Assembly: GCF_905163445.1 (NCBI RefSeq) | Contig: NC_053201.1 | Span: forward strand, 12,596,001-12,660,000 | Origin: Pararge aegeria | Lineage: Eukaryota > Arthropoda > Insecta > Lepidoptera > Nymphalidae | Direction: 5' to 3' | DNA length: 64,000 nucleotides | Shown here: positions 22,122-33,807 of the stretch, in pieces | How positions within the stretch are numbered: position 1 is the first letter of the stretch | Layout of the letters: every line of letters begins with the position of its first letter | Translations under genes and position numbers: made by a program | The notes under the pieces: model-generated | What the model was told of the DNA's origin: nothing | Database searches by the model: none | Seen by the model: the letters and a program-made list of their open reading frames with translations, nothing else

Positions 22122-22349
22122 TGTGGCAGTCATCTTGGACCGATTTTCATCTAACATAGCTTAGTCCCGTTAACATTCCCGACAAAATCCAAATCGGATC
22201 ATCCGTTTGGAAAACACGATGCCACACACACACAGACGTCTAACATATAACACCCCGTCGCGTCGTTTTTGCGTCAGGTTTAAAAAGGATATTAAGACGG
22301 ACGTTTTACAATTCACCCGACTAGGCATTCCATCTGCAACATAGATACA

Positions 22350-22655
22350 TTCGGATTGATACTAAGATACAATTTTCTCAGTATTTGCGCAGTGCTTCAA
22401 CTCGGCGAGACGCGTGTGTTTATGTACTCAGTTTATTTTTATAGTATTTTTTTACGTAAATTAAATTTAAATTTAACTTATACTTTTTTGCGTATCGTAA
22501 TTTTTACTTGTTTAATTAATCTTTATTTGATAGTGTTTTATAATTGGGATCTGCAAACAGTTGCGTGTAAGTACTTAATAATATTCTTCTTCTTTACGAT
22601 CTGGCAATTTAGGAATTTATTCTTCTTCTAGTACTTTACCACTATTGGAGGCTGG
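22350..22655. other. No gene seen
   Basis: T-rich sequence with a 91-codon hydrophobic open frame (22356-22631). Its composition follows the T-richness, so I do not call it a gene. Confidence 0.4.
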
Positions 22656-22661
22656 CAGTTA

Positions 22662-22850
22662 TCACGTCATATGATTTCCGGTCGCCAAAAGTTGGGCTAC
22701 ATTGGCTATCCCAGTCCATTCTCGGATGTTCCTGAGCGTATTTATTCTAGGAATCTTTAGGTCATTATGCCCATCATGATGGTTTAAGGTACGGTCATGT
22801 CTGAGAACATGCCCCAGATAACTTACTTTTCTGCATTTGATGGTCAAAAT
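22662..22850 (-). mobile_element. RTE-like LINE C-terminal fragment
   Basis: A 61-codon frame includes IKCRKVSYLGHVLR and LRNIREWTGIANVAQL. These resemble the KLxYLGHVMR and WLKNIREWTG motifs at the C-terminus of RTE-type reverse transcriptases. Fragment only. Confidence 0.7.
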
Positions 22851-22859
22851 TAGGAATTT

Positions 22860-23000
22860 ATAATTTCTGGAATTTCTCTGGATGGTCTGGTGGTTCGATG
22901 GCTTCGGTCGCTACCCTACCGACATAAACTTGCCGTCAATGGATTTATGGGTTTGTACGGTTTGTACAAATGACGTGTGTCCAGGTTAACCCACATCCAT
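22860..23000 (+). mobile_element. SINE family C fragment
   Basis: AATTTCTCTGGATGGTCTGG and CTACCCTACCGACATAAA match the family C body. Confidence 0.5.
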
Positions 23001-23324
23001 CTCAAATTTGAATTCAAATATTCCTTATTCAAACCTTCATCTACGTCTCTAGTTGAGGGTTCAGGCACTTAAGAAGCGTTTATACATATATATGTTTACA
23101 TTATTGTGAGGCGATGGTGATAACTACATTCGTAACTTATAAATACAGGAGAGTTTCATCGTAGATGGATAATCATTAATCATAGGTGAGAAAACAGTCA
23201 AAAATGTTATCGCTGATTCTTTAGCGGATCTCGTAGTGTCATATTTATTCACATAGCTGATCCGAGTTCTCTCCGTTGACCGCTGACTGGTTCTGAGAAT
23301 GCTCCTCAGGTCCTTCTCATAGCT

Positions 23325-23402
23325 AAGATCACTTTTTTGTGATAAGGCCGCCTTTGCACCAAAGCACTAAGTACTGTAAAGTTTTTCTATTCTATTCTAT
23401 CC
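23325..23402 (+). mobile_element. LINE 3'UTR with (TTCTA)n tail
   Basis: GATAAGGCCGCCTTTGCACC, then AAGTTTTTCTATTCTATTCT. Same family as 37724-37862 and 57556-57688. Confidence 0.75.
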
Positions 23403-23404
23403 TA

Positions 23405-24050
23405 AATCGAATCTCTAAATATTCACTGGTCCCACAATCTGTTTGAAGAATGGTATTAAATCAAAATTAGTTTAATACCATAAACGTCTTAACATATTAG
23501 TTATCACAGATTCAATTAAAAACCAGTTTTATTAAATCGATTTATAGGCCAGGTTGTTTCAAAACATTGGTTATCGTAACATTTTAAATGACTAATATTA
23601 TTTAAAATACACTTCGCTATAGACAGGAGAAAAACATTTTGTCCCCCGATAATTTTACACGTATATTATTTGGATATTGTTTTCGCCCATGGCAATATTT
23701 ATTAATTAATAAGTATGTAGTTATATTTATTTTTTTATTTCCCATTTTTCCCCCATGCCCATGCCAGAGTCGAGAAAAGGTGTGTGAGAAGTTAAACATT
23801 TGGTCCCTTCCCCGTGGAGATAATGTCTCCTGCTCGTGGCTTCACGGCATCCAACCACTTAATGATAGCGTCACATACAGGACCACCGCCATCGCTTAAA
23901 GCAGTATTATTTTAATATTGTTGACGTTTTTTATCAGAATTATTAGGTGTCATCCTTATTTTAGGTTCGTCAAGCTATGTTTTACATGATGGTTTTAATT
24001 TCTTTCAAAAACAAAGAGTAGGCAGGTTTGAAGCATTTGTCACCTACCCC
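23405..24050. other. No gene seen
   Basis: Contains a fragment of repeat D at 23760-23830 (GGAGATAATGTCTCCTGC). Otherwise unremarkable. Confidence 0.45.
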
Positions 24051-24054
24051 CTAC

Positions 24055-24245
24055 CCCTAATTACTTTCTACGCGGCTTCGTACCCGAACACTAAAGCTTT
24101 GTCGGTAAGGTGGTAACTAGCAATGACCGGTGCCTCCCACCAGACCAGACCGGAGAAATTCCAGAAATTATAAATTCCAAATTGTGACCATCGTGAAAAG
24201 TTAGTGAACCCGGGACCTCTCACGTAAAACGACCACAGGTGCGCG
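24055..24245 (-). mobile_element. SINE family C, minus strand
   Basis: Body CTACGCGGCTTCGTACCCGA and CCACCAGACCAGACCGGAGA, and the head complement GTGAACCCGGGACCTCTCAC (B-box). Confidence 0.7.
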
Positions 24246-24659
24246 GCGCGAACACAAAACACCTATGTGTAGATACAATGTGTTTTGATACTTTTAATAA
24301 AGATGATTGTTTATTCAAAGCTTTTTTGCCGTCTTAGCAAAAAACGATCAAAACTCACATAAACTTGTTTTCAAATGGTCAATCACCTCATTGTATGCTT
24401 GCTAAACAATGCTTTTTTTTGGGGGACATCTTTATAAAAGATAGCCGATTCATTAAGAGAGCTATTGGGTTATGAGGTTGTACCCACTAGAAGCCTCGGA
24501 TCTAGGGGTACCCGCCCCGGGTGGTAGTTTCAGAGGGCGCAAAAATCATACTACTAATTCTAGAATAAATAATAAAAGATTGGAGGGTTTTCCCATAATC
24601 ACCACGAAAGGCAAGTTGGTGATCGCAGTATATGGTAGTAGTAGCACAGAAGATGCTGC

Positions 24660-24800
24660 TACCCGGTTTCAGTTTTTCAAATTCAAATTCAAATTCAAAA
24701 TTTCTTTATTCATGTAGGCCTATCACAGGCACTTATGAAGCACATATTTGTTTACATAATTGTAACGGGATGGTGATGATGATGGTTTTATTACTGTAGT
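24660..24800 (-). mobile_element. LINE 3' tail with AAATTC repeats
   Basis: (AAATTC)n at 24678-24699, then GTAGGCCTATCACAGGCACT. The tail faces left, so the element is on the minus strand. Confidence 0.6.
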
Positions 24801-25930
24801 CGCGTCATGTATCACCCGCGGGAAGGGGAAGGGTGGTGGCAACTGTTTTCTGATCAGCCGTCACCACACCGTTTCTGCTGTACGCTTAGTAATTTTGCAT
24901 GCTTGCAATCGTCGAGTCATTTTTGAGTATATAAACACTGTAACGTCAAAGCAAAATGGACCTTTATTTCACAGCTTTAGAGTCGCAAATTCTGTAAACC
25001 TATTTTTATTTTTCACAGAGCACTTGCTGTTGAAGTGTCGATTAATTTGAGCTGTAAAACTAGGTTAACAAACTCTATTTAACTCCGACTTCATATTCAT
25101 CGATAGTCGAAACCTACCTACGGTTAGTTACTCGGGGCTGGTCATATTAAGATGTAATGTCAGACATTCTCGCATTCATCAATTTCGCGATAGTATGATG
25201 ACATCTCGATTGATCAACAACAAATAACAATAACTATAAAAGATTATTATCCTATTAAACCGCAAACTAACAGTTAATCGATATTACTAAAAACTCTGGC
25301 GTAAAAATTTTTGCAACGCTTACAAAATTTGCAAATTTATATCCCGTGATTGATTGCACCAAGAGATTGATTTTTTTAAATCAATATTTCGGTGCCTCAC
25401 ATTAAAAACTACCGAAATGATTGTAATACCCGCTGGTAGTACCGAATCAAAAGCAGTAAATAAATATTTTCTACATAATTTTTTTGTCAGTGCCAAGTAA
25501 AATGTAAAAAATACTAAGTAGGAATCATGTTATATTTACCTTGTGATAGTTTTATCGAACGGTAAAAAAAAACTACACAAAGTAGATATATAGAATTTCT
25601 TATGTTTTATTTAACACCGAATGAAAAATGATGTAGAAAATATTTATTTTCTGGTTTTTAGTCAGGTATTAGGTAGATGCTTAATTTATTTTAAAGTAGA
25701 TTTAATATTTGTAAAAAAAAATGTTTACGCGTTTTAGTGGGTCGCTTTGTAATTACAACTAACTTAGATAATTAAGTTAAAATAGCGAATTTATATTACC
25801 TTAAGACCTATTGCTTTGATTTGATGCAGATTTTTTTGTTTGTTTATTGTTAAGGAGTTCTTCTGGTAGGTACTTCACCATCAGCTCCTTTATTGTTATG
25901 GGCATGCTTCCCAACCATATAAAAACGTTG
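24800..25930. other. No gene seen
   Basis: AT-rich. No coding frame, and repeats not recognised with confidence. Confidence 0.4.
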
Positions 25931-25936
25931 TAGTAT

Positions 25937-26187
25937 GACAGCCGATTGGCGCAGTTTGCAGCAACCCTGCGTCCAGGGCCGTTGGTTCGATTCCCACAAC
26001 TGGAAAATGTTTGTGTGATGAGCATGAATGTTTGTCAGTGCTGGGTGTTTATATGTATATTCTAAGTATTTATGTATATTATTCATAAAAATATTCATCA
26101 GTTGTCTTAGTACCCATAACACAAGCTACGCTTACTTTGGGGCTAGATGGCGGTGTGTGTATTGTCGTAGTATATATATTTATTTTT
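25937..26187 (+). mobile_element. SINE family A, full length
   Basis: Head GACAGCCGATTGGCGCAG, B-box GTTGGTTCGATTCCCACAAC, body, and tail GTCGTAGTATATATATTTAT. Confidence 0.9.
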
Positions 26188-26269
26188 ATTATTTTATTAT
26201 ATTTAGTTTAATTTAGTTCGATTGCTATCCATAGCCTTCATTATCAGTTTGATGCTACTTAACTATTAT

Positions 26270-26483
26270 TCATTGTAAAGTCAACATCTGCTGAAGAGAA
26301 ATGTGCGTAGAACCCTCTATATACCCATATTGCCGAAGATCTGTTTGGTGTGGAGTATAAGGATTGAAGAAATTATTAATAACACCATACAGATTCTCCT
26401 GCTTTTCGCGGAGTATAGCAAATTAGGCATAATTTTCATGATATATCATGGATTTCCGCAAAGTAACGCCTGCTTCTATCCAA
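26270..26483 (+). mobile_element. MITE family with GCAGGCGTTACTTTG ends, copy 3
   Basis: GAAGAAATTATTAATAACAC, CTTTTCGCGGAGTATAGCAA, and right end GATTTCCGCAAAGTAACGCC. It abuts the next repeat directly. Confidence 0.75.
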
Positions 26484-26655
26484 TATGATATTTGCCACTA
26501 GCTGGCGTATAAGTCAAGAAGCGTGGAGTATATGACATATACTTAGACCAATCCAAATTATTATTTTTAAACAGCGGAAACTACACAGACGTCTGACGTA
26601 ACCGTTACTTCCGTCAGAAAAAAATCTGAGCTGCTCCCTGGTCGCGCTTAAAGAA
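26484..26655 (+). repeat. Dispersed repeat, copy 2 (pair at 1425-1600)
   Basis: Collinear with 1425-1600. A piece of the 580-614 repeat follows in reverse at 26705-26740, so repeats from the first kilobases recur here side by side. Confidence 0.75.
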
Positions 26656-26939
26656 ATTACTTAAAAAAATATTTAAAAAAAATCAATAAATAATGATAAC
26701 AAATACGGGACGCATGGCAGATGTGAAACATCGAAATTGTTTTCTGTAAGTTATTGCAGTTCTTGATTAATGAAAAGATTCATTACAAATTTGTTCCACA
26801 AAATAAAAAAACATTACAACCAAATGGATAACCACTTTACCCACCTTACCACTTTTTGTAAGTCGGTTAATAATGACTGTTTTATTACAAAATTAATATT
26901 CATTTTTATTGTTACATACGAAATTCAAAATTTCAATCA

Positions 26940-27030
26940 TATAGCGTGGCGATGCGTCGCCACGGCCTGTGTCGCCACGCCAAAAATCAGGTTTACCCTC
27001 CGCCTATAGATGATTCACATCAGAAAACAA
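26940..27030 (+). repeat. GC-rich palindromic repeat I, copy 2
   Basis: Contains the dyad CGTGGCGATGCGTCGCCACG at about 26946-26966 and a second TCGCCACGCC. The inverted relative is at 18440-18556. Confidence 0.75.
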
Positions 27031-27149
27031 ACTTCATTACTGTTTGCTCTGTGGGTGTATATGTAGACCAGAGCTTCCAGAACGGCTTATTTAGCTTCTC
27101 AGTAAGTTTTGTTTTGTTTGTTTTTAAAATATCTTTTTTAATTAAATAA

Positions 27150-27730
27150 TTGTATTACAGTTCATATCCTGGTGACTAGCCTAGGTTGAACAAATCAATA
27201 ATATACTACTTACAGTTTAGCAGGTTACAACACCTTTTTAAAACTTTACAGCATATAAACTAAACATTTTTAACAACTTATTGAGCCACATAACAGATGA
27301 TAATAACTTGTTTTACGTAGAACTTAGTACAGACGTACGTTTATATAAAAATTAAATGCAGTTCTCAGTAAGTATTTGCATAATAGTGTTGCTGCTTACG
27401 CGAATCCTGCTCATCAAAGAAGCAGCTCTCTTCATCATAAAGGCCCTGAGTATTCAGAGAGTCCTTCGTGATCGAACGTGTGAAGAATTCTTTAGATTTG
27501 CCGAACCATCATTTTACACCGTTTGATTTGTCTCGCGTTCTTGAACGCAAGCATGAAATATTGGGAAACATACATCACTTTATACAGCAACGGAAGGTTA
27601 CGTTACTTTATACAGCGTTGTCACCATGTAAGTTTTGTTTATGGTATTGTTTTGATTCAATGAATTCGTAAAATATTAAAGCATTTTAACCTTTTAAACA
27701 GAATTCACCTAAAACGGTTATTTTTATTGC
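27150..27730. other. No gene seen
   Basis: AT-rich spacer. Open frames here show no family signal. Confidence 0.4.
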
Positions 27731-27732
27731 AT

Positions 27733-28135
27733 TCTAATGATTGCTAGTGGAGATCACGGGTTCAATCCCCTGGCATCGATTTGATAATTTCACAAACGTT
27801 ACCTGCACAAACAAGTTCTTTGGACATATTGCTGGGAATAAACAATTCATGGAACGATTTCTTGTTACGTGGTCGTTCATCCACGCGTTGGACAGACGTA
27901 ATAAAAGCTGCAACACAAACCTCCATAGTCCAATATTCCCGAAACGCGGAAGACCGTAACAAGGACGCGGAGGCTGCTGTAGCAAAAAAAAATGTATCAT
28001 CGTCAATCACGACCACTCTGTTAAGAGTGAACGACTAAGGAGGATATACCCCTAACAGTTTAGCCCTCTACCATCTTAGACAGCATCACATTTCCCAGCA
28101 GGAGAAATTGCAGTCAAAGCTTAACTTGAAATAAA
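27733..28135 (+). mobile_element. SINE C pieces around a LINE C-terminal fragment
   Basis: A B-box-like ATCACGGGTTCAATCCCCTG at 27753-27772 is followed by a frame with LRGRSSTRWTDVIKAAT and YSRNAEDRNK. This resembles the RGRPxxRWxDDI and AxDRxxW C-terminus of non-LTR retrotransposons. A SINE C tail follows at 28040-28135 (CCTCTACCATCTTAGACAGC). Confidence 0.55.
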
Positions 28136-28139
28136 AATG

Positions 28140-29420
28140 GATGACGAATTTCATACCGTATCACTTAAATACATCTTACATACTCAAGTGAATGCACTTT
28201 GAACTACTTTAATTGAATATTTTAGTGCTTTACAGCCTATTACCTTAACCAGTTCGGAACCTTACCCGTTTGACATCCTTACTAGGGTTGCCAGATGGCC
28301 GGGAAAGCTGGTATAGATAACTCTTAACTTTCTATACACATTTAGATGCCCGTCAAGCTGAAACGCCACTGTTGAACGCTGGAGGCTAAATTGACTTGAA
28401 TGATGTCGGTGATGTCGGTATAAATTTCCTATTTTCATCAATGCATCAGTGCTGCCATCTATGGAAAACCGTAAGCCATATTAAAGGAAAAATTTAAAAC
28501 AAGCTTTATTTGATTTAGAAACTCTTCGTTCTCTATTATATTTCCTTAGTCGTCTCGCACTACACTTGCGGGAAGACAAATGGTGGTCACAACCTGATTC
28601 TGATCTACCTTTACCACACGACACAATTCCATTCCATATAACCCAAAAAAAGTCCAGGGGCTTCTTCTATGAGTTAAAGCAGTGTTATTTTAATATTGTT
28701 GAAAGTTATGTTTTAGAATTTAAAAAAAAACTGTCTTTATAAAAGGATGCGTGGCAACCCTAATCCTTATACCATAAAAGTTACCTACTTTAGAGCACCG
28801 AGGTTCAACAGACATAAAGTGGAGCATTCGATCAGATATTAGCGATCGTACACCATTTACTTATTCTAAGCAGGTTTTCGGTACAATTGCATAAAAGGTT
28901 TGATTTGATACGCGATATGCTTTAAGTGGTAGTTTTCTCTTAACGCACAACAAAAATTAAATGGTTTGCGTAAGGCGGAGTTAATGCTAAAGCCTTTTCC
29001 AACCTTTGGACGTATGAGAAAAACGAGTGTGGGTGTGGCAAAAACAAAACTCAAGAGACAACCATCAAGGCAAGAGTGAATAGACATTTTCTGACAAGAG
29101 AGTCCAGACACCAGCAGTTGATAAATATACAAATATCCTACCTACCTTTAATAAATAAATCTGCCTCAATAAATATTCACTAAACACACTTAGTGTTATA
29201 CATAAATATGTTATGCAAATCAATCTCTTCATTACCATAGAAGTATAATAAAAATCCATTTAGAGGACATGACCTATATGCTTTATTTGGTACATAAGCT
29301 GTATTACAGCTGGTTTAATAACATTTGCGCCTGGTAGACTTCGCCCATGACTCGTTACCACAAAAATGTGGCGCCAAGGAATATCTCGTAGAAACCATGT
29401 AAGGGTTCTGGTTTAATATA
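28140..29420. other. No gene seen
   Basis: No coding frame or splice pattern supported on either strand. Confidence 0.4.
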
Positions 29421-29429
29421 ACTGCTGTA

Positions 29430-29530
29430 CCCCTAACAGGTTAGCTCGCTCTAATCCACCTGTGTGGCTCGCAACGGCAGGAGACAAAAAATCCTCCGGC
29501 AGGAGACAATATATCCACTCACAGGGGACA
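29430..29530 (-). repeat. Repeat D fragment (GGAGACAAAA type)
   Basis: GGCAGGAGACAAAAAATCC and further GGAGACAA blocks recur at 54215-54350 and 57185-57330. Confidence 0.5.
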
Positions 29531-29534
29531 AAAT

Positions 29535-30108
29535 TTACTTTTCCACTAATTAAAAAGTAAAATAAAGCACCAGGTGAGATATATTTTTTAGTTATTAATA
29601 CCCCATAACACTCATGCAACCTGTTTGAGAAGATATACATTTTGTCCTTGTTTGAAAGTTATGATTTTACTATTATAATTCTTGTCCGCTAAGGCTTTTA
29701 CATTTTTCACATAATTAGGTACGGTTAATAACTAACCATCTTGTGAGTTTTTAAACAAATATTTATGTGATAAAAGTGTATACCAAGATAAACGCCTCAA
29801 TAAAACCAGTTATGTGCAGTTTTATACAATAGTTAATCTACATTCATATTTGAATAATTAAAACACAGTAAATAATAAATTAATATAGTGATCTCATAAC
29901 CCTAAAACCCAGAAAACAGCATACTATCCAATAGCCTGATTAAAAATGTACCTTACTTACTGTCTATTTATTTTTCCTTCGCAAGATTATTTTGTAACGA
30001 AAACTATAGTATAACGTAGTTCAGTCAAATTTTAAAGATATGATTAGGAAAATTATTAATTGAATACAAATTAGCAAATTAAATCTTTGAGATATCTTTC
30101 AATAACTC
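29535..30108. other. No gene seen
   Basis: AT-rich spacer. Confidence 0.4.
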
Positions 30109-30111
30109 TTT

Positions 30112-30785
30112 CTGACAGCCGATTGGTGCAGTGGGCAATGATCCTGCGCTGAGTCCAAGGCCGTGGGTTCGATTCCCACAACTGTAAAATTTTTGTGTGA
30201 TGGACATGGGTCAGGACATTAACACCTTCCCATTGTGGAGGGAGACCTGTGCCCTGTAGTGGGCCTTCTAATCGGCTGATATAATGATAATAATGTTGAG
30301 TCGACAGTTATAGTTCCGATCGTCGTTTCAGTCAATGGTCTTCTAGCGAAAATTTCGACCAACATCTTAATATAAGAAGCTTTCGCTTGGTTGTTGGATC
30401 AAGGGTCGGATACGGAAGGCAGTAGTCCTTGAAACGGCGCGTATTGTGAGGAGGTTCCTCACTCTGGAGTCCTGACCGCCGGATTCTTGGGCATTCAAAA
30501 GCCCCAAAAGCGGAGGGTGTTTGTTTTTTTTTTCTTATAAATTTTTAATAGTGTTTTTTGTTTTTGTAAGCATTGTTAAGAATTAAAAAAAAATGAAAAT
30601 CAATAAATGATAGAATATAATGGATATGAATGTTTTTTAGTGTCTGGATGATTATCTGCTTTAAGTTTTTCTGCGAATTATATTCATACAAAAATATTAA
30701 CCAGCTATCTTAGTACCCATAAAACAAGCTACGCTTACCTCGGGGCTGGATGGCGATATTTGCACTGTCGTACTATATTTATTTA
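30112..30785 (+). mobile_element. SINE family A split by ~400-bp insertion
   Basis: Head and B-box (GTGGGTTCGATTCCCACAAC) at 30112-30208, remainder at 30613-30785 (GAATGTTTTTTAGTGTCTGG through GGGGCTGGATGGCGATATTT). The inserted segment starts with a SINE B-type tail. A LINE-like 3' end follows (CTCACTCTGGAGTCCTGACC, then AAGCGGAGGGTGTTTG) with A/T-rich ends. Confidence 0.75.
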
Positions 30786-30941
30786 CAAGTTCAGGTTATT
30801 TAACACGTTAGCTTATAGAATCCTATTGTTTATTGTTATATATTAAGGGTTCAATTATCGCATAGTAATTTCGTATTAACAACAAATAGAAATAATATGA
30901 GGAAGAGTACCTCGGTACTTAAGTCTTCCTACTTTCATTTA

Positions 30942-31390
30942 TCTTCTATATATATAAAAGGCAAAGGTGACTGACTGATCTATCAACACACAACTCTAAC
31001 CACTTGACGGATCGGGCTGACATTTTGCACACAGAAAGTTATTACAACGTAGGCATCCGCTAAGAAAGCAATTTTTGAAAATTCCAACCCTAAAGGGGTT
31101 TAAATGGGGGATGAAAGTTTGTATAAAATTCTTAATTAATCAATTTAATTTATCAACTTTGATTTTGGGTTTTCGATTAAAGAAAAAGAAAATGTGTTTC
31201 ACAAATTTAAAAAATTCCAACTCAAATGGCATCAAATAGGGGATGAAAATTTATATGAAGGTCGCTGATTTTTTTAGTAATTTACGTTCATATTTTTCTA
31301 TTGCTGCTAGCAAGACATTTTTTAAACCATGAAATTTACCGTATCAAAAATTGAACTTAACGTAAGCGAAGCCGCGGGCAAAAGCTATTC
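30942..31390 (+). mobile_element. Helitron-like element, degraded 3' end
   Basis: Starts A/TCTTCTATATATATAAAAG and has GACTGACTGATCTATCAACA, ACTTGACGGATCGGGCTGA and GTAGGCATCCGCTAAGAAAG, all common in lepidopteran non-autonomous Helitrons. Ends GCGAAGCCGCGGGCAAAAGC, then CTAT in place of CTAG. Confidence 0.6.
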
Positions 31391-31894
31391 CAATATAAAA
31401 GCCTTCGCTACTTATACAAAACCATATTATATTATTTATTCTAAGATAAGTAATATAACATACTGCCACTCAATAATACGTGTTAAGGATTACCATTATC
31501 AGAATGTCTCAATAACACATGAGTATCTACAACTGGTATATTATATTAAAGACGTTTTACACCAGCAGTTGTATTTTTCAAAATTTCTGTTAGAAAATTC
31601 GGACATTAAGACAAGTGCTTTGAAACCGCTTCAAACCAGAAAAATTAAAAAACCATTTCTAGTTCGATTTTACTGGATTAAGAGAATTTAACCGGTTTAT
31701 GGATTTCAAAATTTGGTTGCTTTCGTAATATTCTGTGCCCACTGTGATTTTATGGAAGAAAAAATAAATAGGCATCAAAAACCATAGATTAAATAAGGGG
31801 CAGAACTGGGAGAGTAAAAATTTCAAGTAGAGTTATTTAGAACCTAATTTACTGAACTTGCACAAAAACACAAAGACTACGTGGTTTCTGGTCT

Positions 31895-32115
31895 AAAGAT
31901 AACATCACTTCAGACGATTGACGTCCAGTACTGGACAAAGCTATTTTGTAGGGAGTTCCAAAATTCACGGGCTTGGGTCGCCAGTTTCCAGCGGTTCCCG
32001 ACGACTCGTTTGATGTCGTCTCTGTACCGGGTTGGGGGCCGACCTACATTGCGTTTACCAGTGCGTGGTCACCATTCAGCACCTTGGGACCAAGAGCTAT
32101 GTGCTCCACCCATCG
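31895..32115 (-). mobile_element. LINE C-terminal fragment
   Basis: Same family and orientation as 21405-21620; plus-strand landmarks are TCGTTTGATGTCGTCTCTGT and GGGTTGGGGGCCGACCTAC. Confidence 0.6.
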
Positions 32116-32282
32116 CCACTTAAGCTGCTCGACTCGTTGATCTTTGTCAGTAACTCTAGTTCTTCTATGGATCTCCTAGTTTCTGATAACGATCACAGTA
32201 AGAGAGATCGCAATAAGTCTAATGATATGCCCACAATAAGCTTAACCAGGGCCACATAATTAGGGATTATTTATATTCCTCT

Positions 32283-32565
32283 ACAAGTTAGCCCTTGTCT
32301 GATGATTTCTCATCTCACCTGATGTTAAGTGATTATCCAGTCTAAGATGGTAAAGGGCTGACCTGTTTTGGGTAGGTATGGCACCCCAATCTATTTCTAG
32401 GAACCCTGAATCGCTTAGCGGCACGCCTTTGTAAGTGTGGTGGTAACTAGCCACGGCTAAAGCCTTTCACCAAATTCCCGAATAGCCCCCACCGGAGATC
32501 GAACCCGGGGCATCTACATATAAAATCACAACGCGCACCACTGCGCCAAAGTGGTCGTCCAAAAA
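32283..32565 (-). mobile_element. SINE family C, near full length
   Basis: Tail CTACAAGTTAGCCCTTG, body GGCACGCCTTTGTAAGTG, B-box complement GGAGATCGAACCCGGGGC, A-box end CACCACTGCGCCAAAGTGG. It ends about 145 bp upstream of the damaged transporter's start codon. Confidence 0.8.
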
Positions 32566-32709
32566 TAATGGTAACAAGAAACACGCGGACGTAGTGTTTA
32601 ATATAAATATATAATTACATCAATATTTGTCATTGTAGATATCAACGCCACGTAACAATGCTCTCGCGGTAACCGCATAACTACGCAGCAAGACCGACAA
32701 AACAGCAAA

Positions 32710-33114
32710 ATGGTCCAAAGAATAATTTCAGTGCAGTCCACTCAAATCAAAAAGGACGATGCATTGGCGAATTTAATCGGACACTTCGGCAGATGGCAGT
32801 TCCTGGTGATAGCAACAGTGTCGCTAGTGAAGCTGTCTTCAGGTTGGGTGCAAATGGCGATCATATTCCTGACCCCGAACCTGGTGTACTGGTGCAAGGA
32901 CTTCGGGGACAACTCTAGCAGAGTGGGCGAGAACATGACTTGCTACGCCGACTGCGCGGAGTACGGGTACGACAGCGCGCCGTTCGAGAACACCATCATC
33001 ACGCAGTGGGGGCTGGTGTGCGAGCGCACTTGGATGGCGAGCTTCGCGCAGATGGTGTTGCAGCTGGGGGTCTTACTGGGCAGCGTCATGTTCGGGTTCC
33101 TCTCTGACAGGTAA
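32710..33114 (+). pseudogene. SLC22-type transporter, first exon of damaged copy
   Basis: This exon encodes 134 residues ending in a donor site (GACAG/GTAAGA). It shows the SLC22 (organic cation/carnitine transporter) N-terminus: a first membrane helix at about residues 28-53, and a large extracellular loop with Cys residues (WCKDFG, CYADC, LVCERTW) and sequons NSS and NMT. A second helix leads into GFLSDR, the first half of MFS motif A. The ATG sits in an AAAATGG context. No exon encoding the rest of motif A (YGRK) or the SPRWL-containing core follows before the terminal exon at 42555. Direct splicing to that exon joins phase 2 to phase 0 and reaches a stop after about five codons. As assembled, this copy looks non-functional. 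The intact paralogue is on the minus strand at 44758-51192. Confidence 0.85.
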
Positions 33115-33369
33115 GAGTTCTCTTTCTCAATGGGCCGTTCTACGCTTCTCTTGAAGTATTTTCATAATAATAACAATAATCCTTTATTGCCATACACTAT
33201 TTTTAATACAAGATTTTTAACTAAATGTTTATCAATTTATTATTAACAATATGGCAAATGGCCGCAAATTCAGCTTTATGCTGTGCACTACAATGCTCAG
33301 CGCTGATTTTCAGTGTGCTCCAGTATCTGAGCAAACAACCGCGTCGCCCGTAGCGTTATTACTATAACT

Positions 33370-33807
33370 AGAGTTGATATTATAAATATTATAAATGTCA
33401 ATGTAAGTTTGTTTATTACGCTTTCACGCAAAAACTACTTACCCGATCCTCATGAAACTTTGTACACATATTCTTGGAAGTTTTAGAAGTAATATAGGAT
33501 ATTTTTTATCCCGACATTAAGCTCGGTTCCTTTGGGAGAGAGGATGAGTGTTTGACGATTTTACACCATAACTCCAACAAATTATAACCGATTTAAATAA
33601 TTATTTTTGTACTATAGAGGTGATAATATGTGTTTAATTTTGCCCAAACTGTGGTTGGAGAACGAGGACAGAACTCCTCAGCGGACAGCAGCAAACCCCT
33701 CATAGCGATACTGAATACTTTAATTTTTTTTTGAATCTAAAACTAAATTTAATGCCACATCAAAAACCAAAATCAAACGCAGACGAATTCGCGGGCAACA
33801 GCTATTC
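33370..33807 (+). mobile_element. Helitron-like repeat
   Basis: TTACGCTTTCACGCAAAAAC, CCGATCCTCATGAAACTTTG and a 3' end CGAATTCGCGGGCAACAGC followed by CTAT. Boundaries approximate. Confidence 0.5.

Noticed and set aside
22356..22631. A small membrane protein of 91 residues
   Set aside because: Hydrophobicity follows from T-rich codons; no conservation or splice evidence.
30112..30785. Two independent SINE A insertions
   Set aside because: The pieces are complementary (head then body) and collinear, better explained by one SINE interrupted by other repeats.
31329..31691. A 120-codon gene
   Set aside because: It begins in a Helitron-like 3' end, has no family signal, and the composition is simply AT-rich.
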